A DNA stretch of 11,621 bases from a bacterium (GTDB taxonomy: Bacteria; UBP14; UBA6098; JAFGQG01). Below the pieces are notes generated by a model. The model did not search any database, had not been told where the DNA came from, and saw only the letters and a list, made by a program, of their open reading frames with translations. Of the stretch, positions 7,150-11,621 are shown piece after piece. Both the position numbers and the translations under genes were made by a program. Numbering within the stretch: position 1 is the stretch's first letter; every line of letters begins with the position of its first letter. The stretch spans positions 1 to 11,621 of the forward strand of contig JAFGGQ010000146.1 in NCBI GenBank assembly GCA_016930435.1. Direction: 5' to 3'.

Positions 7150-8189
7150 TGGATTTAAAACTGCTGGAAGCACTGTCCAATCAACCGGGAATTTCCGGTT
7201 ATGAGACCGGTGTCAGGAATATTGTTAAATCAGAACTTCAAAAATTCACCTCGGATCTAAAAGTAGATAATATGGGCAATTTGATCGCCCATTTTCCCGG
7301 GAAAAAAGGACCGCGCGTACTTCTCGATGCGCACATGGACGAGGTTGGATTCCTGGTTAATCATATAGACAGCAGAGGTTTTTTACGTATCCTTCCCGTG
7401 GGGGGTATTGACCCTCGCATTGTCTATGGTCAGAGGGTCAAGGTATATGGGAAACGGGTTTATACCGGAATTGTTGGAAGCATTCCTCCTCATGTCACAT
7501 CGAGCAAATCCGGTGAGGACAAAGCGACTCCTATTGAAGATCTCTTCGTTGATCTGGGACAACCTAAGTCTGTGGTAGAAAAAGAAGTGCAGCTCGGTGA
7601 TGTTGTTACTTTCGACAGTGATTTCAGGGATTTGGATTACTCTGTATGCGGGAAGGCTTTTGACGATAGAATAGGGCTTTTCGTTATCATTGAAGCTCTT
7701 CGTAAAGCAAAGTCTATAGATTGCGATCTTTATGTTGTTTGTGCGGTGCAGGAGGAAATGGGCTTACGGGGCACCGAACCGGCTGCATTCCGGGTTGAAC
7801 CCGATCTGGCCATCGCGATCGAAGGTACTATCGCTGTCGATATTCCTGGCATGCCTGAACATAAACAGCTCGCGCACCTGGGAGAAGGGGTTTCCGTAAG
7901 ATTAATGGACCGCTTAATGCTGGCTTCAAGGGACCTCACTGACTTCATAATCAAGACTGCAACCTCGTCCAATATAAAACACCAACTGATTGTCAAACGG
8001 ATGGGAACCACAGACGCGGCTGCTATTCAAAAGGTCAGAAAAGGAGCGAAGGTCGCAGCCCTTTCAATACCTTGCCGGTATATCCATTCACCGGTATCCC
8101 TGGCCTACAAAGAAGACGTCCGGAGCGCTATCGACCTGGTAACTAAATTGATCGAAAGCTTCTCAAAATTTAAAGCTGACTGCTCCTGA
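7149..8189 (+). CDS. M42-family metallo-aminopeptidase (FrvX/YsdC-like)
   Basis: The product resembles M42 aminopeptidases, cytosolic di-metal enzymes that often form dodecameric TET-shaped particles and trim peptides released by proteases; some members were named endoglucanases. The 346-residue length is typical. Expected ligands are visible in order: His62 and catalytic Asp64 in LLDAHMDEVGFLV, Asp172 in AFDDRIG, Glu202/Glu203 in QEEMGLRGTE, Glu225 in AIAIEGTIA, and His313 in PCRYIHSPV. No signal peptide is seen. AAGGAA at 7138-7143 precedes the ATG, which shares its A with the rnc stop (TAATG), indicating tight coupling. Specificity (glutamyl, leucyl, lysyl) cannot be told from sequence, so I give no symbol. 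Confidence 0.9.
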   Translation: MDLKLLEALSNQPGISGYETGVRNIVKSELQKFTSDLKVDNMGNLIAHFPGKKGPRVLLDAHMDEVGFLVNHIDSRGFLRILPVGGIDPRIVYGQRVKVYGKRVYTGIVGSIPPHVTSSKSGEDKATPIEDLFVDLGQPKSVVEKEVQLGDVVTFDSDFRDLDYSVCGKAFDDRIGLFVIIEALRKAKSIDCDLYVVCAVQEEMGLRGTEPAAFRVEPDLAIAIEGTIAVDIPGMPEHKQLAHLGEGVSVRLMDRLMLASRDLTDFIIKTATSSNIKHQLIVKRMGTTDAAAIQKVRKGAKVAALSIPCRYIHSPVSLAYKEDVRSAIDLVTKLIESFSKFKADCS

Positions 8190-8219
8190 TCATACTATCA
8201 GCATAGGCCTAAAATCTTC

Positions 8220-8247
8220 TTGACAATTTAACCAGCACTACTAATAT
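8220..8247 (+). promoter_or_regulatory. Possible sigma70-type promoter upstream of kdsB
   Basis: A perfect TTGACA (8220-8225) is followed, 16 bases later, by TAATAT (8242-8247), a four-of-six match to TATAAT. It lies in the 147-base gap between the peptidase gene and kdsB, about 90 bases before kdsB. No terminator is evident for the upstream operon. The gap is AT-rich, so chance matches are easy. Confidence 0.35.
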
Positions 8248-8272
8248 TCATATAACATTACCATCGAGATGA

Positions 8273-8284
8273 TAATTAATTTTG
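8273..8284 (+). promoter_or_regulatory. TAATTAATTTTG element upstream of kdsB (Bacteroidota -7-like)
   Basis: The last eight bases, TAATTTTG (8277-8284), fit the Bacteroidota -7 consensus TAnnTTTG. The same 12 bases recur at 10841-10852, just before the small secreted-protein gene. No TTTG or TTG is seen at the -33 distance here, which weakens the promoter reading. Confidence 0.3.
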
Positions 8285-8336
8285 ATTTATTAAGAAGCGG
8301 AAAGCTCAAAATGGACCTGGAACCACAATAAATCCA

Positions 8337-9083
8337 ATGAAAACCCTGGGAGTAATACCGGCCCGTTTAGATTCCACAAGACTTCCCGGCAAACTCCTCA
8401 AATATCTTAAGGGCAAACCGGTCATTCAATGGGTCTGGGAAAATGCTTCAACCGCTCAAAAATTGGATAAATTAATAATCGCCGTAGATTCCGACGATCT
8501 TTATAAAGTTTGTTGTTCATTTGGAGCAATCACCTTAAAAACTTCCCCACTTTGCACTTCAGGAACTGAAAGGGCGGCCGAAGCCTGCCTTAAAGAAAAT
8601 GCCGATCTTATCGTAAATATCCAGGGTGACGAGCCCTTTTTGACCGGAATAATGATCGATAAAGCTGTTGATGTTTTGCTGGAGAACGATGAAGCCATGA
8701 TGGCTACGGTAATCACTTCTGTTAACGGTGAATCGGAACTGAACGATCCCAATGTAGTGAAGGTAGTTAAAGACCAATCAGGAAGGGCACTTTATTTTTC
8801 CCGGGCTACACTCCCCTATTGTCTTGAAACAGTCCCAACAGAATATTATAAACATATTGGACTTTATGTTTACCGTCGGGAAACACTGTTTCAGCTTCAG
8901 AAGATGGTCCCTACACCGTTAGAAAGATGTGAGAGATTAGAGCAATTAAGGGCTTTGGAAAATGGGATTCCCATCCACACGGTATATATTGAAGAAGCCC
9001 GTAGCCTGATATCGATCGACACAGAGGATGACCTTGAGAGGGCGCGGCAGTTTTTAATAAATATTGACAAACAATTATATTAG
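8337..9083 (+). CDS. kdsB: 3-deoxy-manno-octulosonate cytidylyltransferase (CMP-Kdo synthetase)
   Basis: KdsB activates Kdo with CTP to give CMP-Kdo for the inner core of lipopolysaccharide, so its presence implies an outer membrane. The 248-residue product is family length. It opens with the nucleotide-binding IPARLDSTRLPGKLL (residues 7-21), then SGTERAAEA (75-83), the metal-binding Asp98 in NIQGDEPF, RATLPY (156-161), HIGLYVYRRETL (173-184), LEQLRALENGIPI (201-213) and ISIDTEDDLERA with Asp228. The ATG lacks a good SD, but a six-codon reading frame (8311-8331) ends five bases upstream. pyrG follows after 25 bases and supplies its CTP substrate. A pseudaminic- or neuraminic-acid cytidylyltransferase is less likely, given these KdsB-specific motifs. 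Confidence 0.95.
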   Translation: MKTLGVIPARLDSTRLPGKLLKYLKGKPVIQWVWENASTAQKLDKLIIAVDSDDLYKVCCSFGAITLKTSPLCTSGTERAAEACLKENADLIVNIQGDEPFLTGIMIDKAVDVLLENDEAMMATVITSVNGESELNDPNVVKVVKDQSGRALYFSRATLPYCLETVPTEYYKHIGLYVYRRETLFQLQKMVPTPLERCERLEQLRALENGIPIHTVYIEEARSLISIDTEDDLERARQFLINIDKQLY

Positions 9084-9096
9084 CGATATAATACTT

Positions 9097-9102
9097 AAGG
9101 AG
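9097..9102 (+). promoter_or_regulatory. Ribosome binding site deciding the pyrG start
   Basis: AAGGAG lies six bases before GTG 9109. An in-frame TTG at 9064 would overlap the end of kdsB and add a 15-residue extension with no family match, so the GTG is preferred. Confidence 0.8.
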
Positions 9103-9108
9103 ATTCTT

Positions 9109-10719
9109 GTGGCAAAATTCATCGTGGTAACCGGGGGGGTAATATCCGGATTAGGAAAGGGAATTTCTTCCGCTTCTATCGGGAAGCTCCTCTCCTCCAA
9201 GCTAAGAGTCATCCCAATAAAGTGCGATGGTTATTTAAATACTGATCCCGGGACCATGAATCCTATTGAGCATGGCGAGGTGTTTGTCCTTGATGATGGT
9301 GGTGAAGTGGATATGGACTTCGGTCATTATGAACGCTTCCTTGAAGTAAACGCCAAATCATCCTGGAACCTTACCATGGGGAAGATTTTTCAGGAGATAT
9401 TAGACAATGAACGGGAGGGCAACTATTTAGGCAAGACTGTTCAGTATATCCCCCACGTCACCGATTTGATCAAGCAAAAATTCTATCAGATCAGCCAGGA
9501 TGAGAATGCCGATATAATCCTGATAGAGATCGGAGGAACGGTTGGGGATATGGAGAATGAGTTGTACCTGGAGGCTGTCAGACAATTGGGTCAGGAGGTA
9601 GGTGAGCATAATATAATTTTCATTCATCTGACCTATATTCCTAAACCGCGCACTACCAAGGAGCAGAAATCCAAGCCCACGCAGCAAAGCGTTAAGTTGT
9701 TGAATGAAAGGGGGATTTGGCCTTCAGTGATAATTGGACGGGCTTCCCGGTCATTGACCCCGGCAACAAAAAATAAGATAGCCATGTTCTGCAATGTGCC
9801 CAGTGAAGCGGTCATAAGCGGTGTTAACGTTGGCAGCGTTTACGAGATCCCTTTATTGTATAATGAGGAGGGATTGCCTGGCATTCTGCATAAGAGACTG
9901 AACATTTATTCACCCCCTCATCTTGTTGAATGGCGAGAGCTGGTTGAGAAGATAAAAAAACCAAGCCATTCGGTTACAATTGCAATCTGTGGGAAATATA
10001 CTGCCTTACAGGATTCTTATGCCAGTATCATTGAGGCGTTGGCCCAAAGCGGAGCGCACTTAGATACCCGTATCCATATTAAATGGCTTGAGACTACCCG
10101 TATCGAGGATGGTGAAACCACAATAGAAAAGGAATTGGAGGGCGTAAATGGTGTTATTGTACCAGGCGGGTTCGGAACCCGGGGAATCGAGGGGAAAATT
10201 CAGGTCATCAAGTATGTTAGGGAGAATAAGATACCCTTCCTGGGGATCTGCTATGGAATGCAGTTAGCAGTGGTTGAGTACGCCCGGAATGTCTGTGGTA
10301 TGGCCAATGCTAACACCGTCGAAGTGGAGTGTGATAACAACTCGGTTGAGGTTCCCGTAGTGTGCATTTTACCATCTCAGCGTGAGGTTACCCGGAAGGG
10401 TGGCACCATGCGTCTGGGAGGACAGGATGTTGCCCTGAAACCTGACACACAGGCATACGAACTTTATGGAAAAGCAAGAATGATCCGCCAGAGGTTCCGG
10501 CATCGCTATGAGATTAATCCGGAATTTGTGACCATTCTGGAAGAACAGGGATTGGTCTTCTCAGGGTATCATCCCGAAGAAAAAATAGTACAGCTAATGG
10601 AACTACCCGGTCATCCCTTTTTTATTGGCACCCAATTTCATCCCGAACTCATTTCCAGGTTGGAAAAACCAGAACCTCTTTTCTATAATTTAGTGAAATA
10701 CAGCCTTATGAAAGCCTAA
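9109..10719 (+). CDS. pyrG: CTP synthase (glutamine-hydrolysing), variant synthetase motifs
   Basis: PyrG aminates UTP to CTP using ATP and ammonia from glutamine. From the GTG at 9109 it has 536 residues, near the usual length. The synthetase domain begins KFIVVTGGVISGLGKGI (residues 3-19, the ATP-binding loop) and includes DPGTM and IEIGGTVGDME (139-149). The glutamine amidotransferase domain (about 288-536) has GGFGTRG (353-359), the nucleophile Cys381 in FLGICYGMQ, and His511 and Glu513 in QFHPEL, so both active sites look intact. Several UTP-site segments differ from the common form: KCDGYLNTDPGTMNPIEHGE (38-57) has Gly where Pro is usual, and IPKPRTTKEQKSKPTQQS (177-194) replaces the usual LKAAGELKTKPTQHS-like stretch. 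It follows kdsB, a consumer of CTP, and is probably co-transcribed. Confidence 0.96.
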   Translation: MAKFIVVTGGVISGLGKGISSASIGKLLSSKLRVIPIKCDGYLNTDPGTMNPIEHGEVFVLDDGGEVDMDFGHYERFLEVNAKSSWNLTMGKIFQEILDNEREGNYLGKTVQYIPHVTDLIKQKFYQISQDENADIILIEIGGTVGDMENELYLEAVRQLGQEVGEHNIIFIHLTYIPKPRTTKEQKSKPTQQSVKLLNERGIWPSVIIGRASRSLTPATKNKIAMFCNVPSEAVISGVNVGSVYEIPLLYNEEGLPGILHKRLNIYSPPHLVEWRELVEKIKKPSHSVTIAICGKYTALQDSYASIIEALAQSGAHLDTRIHIKWLETTRIEDGETTIEKELEGVNGVIVPGGFGTRGIEGKIQVIKYVRENKIPFLGICYGMQLAVVEYARNVCGMANANTVEVECDNNSVEVPVVCILPSQREVTRKGGTMRLGGQDVALKPDTQAYELYGKARMIRQRFRHRYEINPEFVTILEEQGLVFSGYHPEEKIVQLMELPGHPFFIGTQFHPELISRLEKPEPLFYNLVKYSLMKA

Positions 10720-10765
10720 GGCGAACTTATCGAATAAAATTGTAGAGCAACTCTAAAGATTTAAT

Positions 10766-10794
10766 TTGCCAATCGATTAAAATTTATGTAAATT
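10766..10794 (+). promoter_or_regulatory. Possible sigma70-type promoter upstream of the secreted-protein gene
   Basis: TTGCCA (10766-10771, five of six to TTGACA) and TAAATT (10789-10794, four of six to TATAAT) are separated by 17 bases. They lie about 80 bases before the ATG at 10871, in a very AT-rich gap, so this is only a candidate. Confidence 0.25.
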
Positions 10795-10840
10795 ACAATG
10801 GATTTTGATTTATATAGCTGTATATTGAAAACTGACTCTG

Positions 10841-10852
10841 TAATTAATTTTG
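10841..10852 (+). promoter_or_regulatory. Second copy of TAATTAATTTTG (Bacteroidota -7-like)
   Basis: The 12 bases are identical to 8273-8284. TAATTTTG (10845-10852) fits TAnnTTTG, and an ATTG (10824-10827) lies 17 bases upstream at a possible -33 position. Transcription would then start about 12 bases before the ATG, close to the SD, which makes a very short leader. That is the main weakness of the call. Confidence 0.3.
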
Positions 10853-10857
10853 AAAAA

Positions 10858-10863
10858 AAGGAG
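10858..10863 (+). promoter_or_regulatory. Ribosome binding site deciding the start of the secreted-protein gene
   Basis: AAGGAG lies seven bases before ATG 10871. The in-frame TTG at 10850 lies upstream of this motif and is rejected. Confidence 0.75.
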
Positions 10864-10870
10864 CGTAAAG

Positions 10871-11395
10871 ATGTTAAATTATAAAGCAGCTTTTTTATTT
10901 ACCGCAGTGCTTCTTCTTCCACTAACTGCATTTGCGCAGGTGAGTGAATATCCGCATGTGATGGATAATGGAGGTGGCAGGATTTCCGGCGGTGGGTATA
11001 ATAACCTCGCGTCAATCGGGCAAGCAGTATCCAGCACTGTCTCAGGAACAGGTTTAACTAACCAGGCTGGGTTTATTTCCAGCGTGGTAGGTGCTACGGT
11101 AGGCATTACAGAGAAGGAGAATAGGATCATCCCGGGAGTCTTCAGCCTGGCTCAGAATTATCCCAATCCATTTAATGCGACCACCAGGGTTGAATTTCAG
11201 ATACCTGAAAATTCCAGCATAGAGTTTCGGATCTTCAACGTCCTGGGCGAAACTGTTATGCAATTAAACGACCAGAGAAGCGCCGGATCATACCTGATAA
11301 CTTTTGAGACCGGTGAACTGCCCAGTGGTCTGTATTTTTATTCGCTTTGTACCGAAAAGCATTCCCAGTGCCGCAGGATGATGATACTTAAGTAA
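10871..11395 (+). CDS. Small secreted protein with T9SS type A C-terminal sorting domain
   Basis: The 174-residue product has a signal peptide: a short positive start (MLNYK), a hydrophobic core to about residue 20, and likely cleavage after AFA (residue 22). Residues about 28-70 form a glycine-rich module, MDNGGGRISGGGYNNLASIG followed by QAV and ending LTNQAGF. It resembles the GGG...siGQ...aGF modules often found before sorting domains in FCB secreted proteins. After a short linker, residues 91-174 are a Por-type sorting domain: FSLAQNYPNPFN, then a strand-rich segment with FRIFNVLGETV and a closing LPSGLYFYSL. Such domains are recognised by the T9SS outer-membrane machinery. Two cysteines (160, 167) are near the end. 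It appears to be its own transcription unit. No enzymatic domain is present, and the function is unknown. Confidence 0.85.
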   Translation: MLNYKAAFLFTAVLLLPLTAFAQVSEYPHVMDNGGGRISGGGYNNLASIGQAVSSTVSGTGLTNQAGFISSVVGATVGITEKENRIIPGVFSLAQNYPNPFNATTRVEFQIPENSSIEFRIFNVLGETVMQLNDQRSAGSYLITFETGELPSGLYFYSLCTEKHSQCRRMMILK

Positions 11396-11550
11396 AGGTT
11401 ATCTGATTTTATTGACATCTGACTGCTCCGTTAATACAACAGAAAGAATAATCCCTCTATCATGGTCCTAAAAGACAAGGAACTCCTCCTGTTTGGGGTA
11501 GTCTCTTAGGTCAGCAAATTCCTTTGATTTGATAATCCCGTAAAATGCAG

Positions 11551-11581
11551 TTGATAATGTTCAATATAAGTTATATATTTG
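11551..11581 (+). promoter_or_regulatory. Possible Bacteroidota-type promoter for a gene beyond the window
   Basis: TTG (11551-11553) is followed after 20 bases by TATATTTG (11574-11581), which fits TAnnTTTG. No gene starts before the window ends, so the target would lie downstream. The 226 bases after 11395 contain no reading frame I can support. Confidence 0.3.
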
Positions 11582-11582
11582 A

Positions 11583-11616
11583 TGAACACGTATTTATGAG
11601 TATTACGAATTGTTCA
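11583..11616 (+). repeat. Imperfect inverted repeat at the window end
   Basis: TGAACA plus CGTA (11583-11592) pairs with TACG (11604-11607) and TGTTCA (11611-11616), leaving an 11-base loop and a three-base bulge. It could be an operator or leader hairpin just downstream of the possible promoter. There is no T-run after it, so it is not an intrinsic terminator on the + strand. Confidence 0.3.
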
Positions 11617-11621
11617 AAAAA

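Noticed and set aside
9064-9108. TTG-initiated N-terminal extension of pyrG overlapping kdsB
   Set aside because: The added 15 residues match nothing in the family, and a strong SD sits directly before GTG 9109.
10743-10755. Hairpin TAGAG-CAA-CTCTA after pyrG as a terminator
   Set aside because: The stem is short with a three-base loop, and no T-run follows directly. I could not support a terminator here.
11412-11437. TTGACA with TAATAC as a promoter after the last gene
   Set aside because: The spacer is only 14 bases, too short for a normal sigma70 promoter, and no gene follows nearby.
11462-11509. 15-codon frame after the secreted-protein gene
   Set aside because: No ribosome site, no recognisable product, and a length easily produced by chance.
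1-11621. CRISPR arrays, transposons, phage genes, tRNA or toxin-antitoxin and defence systems
   Set aside because: I saw no repeat-spacer pattern, transposase or integrase motif, tRNA-like cloverleaf, or small gene pair. The genes are core housekeeping plus one secreted protein.

Overview
The window is gene-dense chromosomal DNA with every supported gene on the + strand. It probably comes from an uncultured or little-studied diderm bacterium of the FCB (Fibrobacterota-Chlorobiota-Bacteroidota) superphylum or a related candidate lineage. Three things suggest this: a secreted protein with a type IX secretion (T9SS) C-terminal sorting domain of the NYPNPFN type, a kdsB gene (Kdo activation, so an LPS outer membrane), and an S3 protein starting MGQKSNP. 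Clear Shine-Dalgarno (SD) sequences precede most genes, which argues against the core Bacteroidia. I cannot assign a phylum from sequence alone.

Region 1 (1-4888): the 3' end of tuf (EF-Tu), then the first ten genes of the S10 ribosomal protein operon in canonical order: rpsJ, rplC, rplD, rplW, rplB, rpsS, rplV, rpsC, rplP, rpmC. The operon stops after rpmC; the usual next gene, rpsQ, and the rest of the S10/spc block are absent.

Region 2 (4927-8189): acpP-fabF-rnc, the 3' end of the common fatty-acid cluster, follows rpmC after only 38 bases. Then comes an M42-family metallopeptidase whose ATG shares one base with the rnc stop. Spacing suggests that everything from tuf to the peptidase could be one transcription unit for translation, fatty-acid elongation, RNA processing and peptide turnover.

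Region 3 (8190-10719): a 147-base intergenic gap with promoter-like sequences, then kdsB-pyrG. PyrG makes the CTP that KdsB consumes to form CMP-Kdo. PyrG carries a non-standard version of normally conserved UTP-site motifs.

Region 4 (10720-11621): a 151-base gap with promoter-like elements, a small exported T9SS-type protein, and 226 bases without a recognised gene that include a possible promoter for a gene beyond the window.

There is no CRISPR array, transposon, phage gene, tRNA or rRNA, and no clear new defence or biosynthetic system. The main items of interest are the rpmC/acpP operon junction, the variant CTP synthase, the altered L22 tunnel-loop tip, a repeated TAATTAATTTTG element in two intergenic regions, and the small secreted protein.
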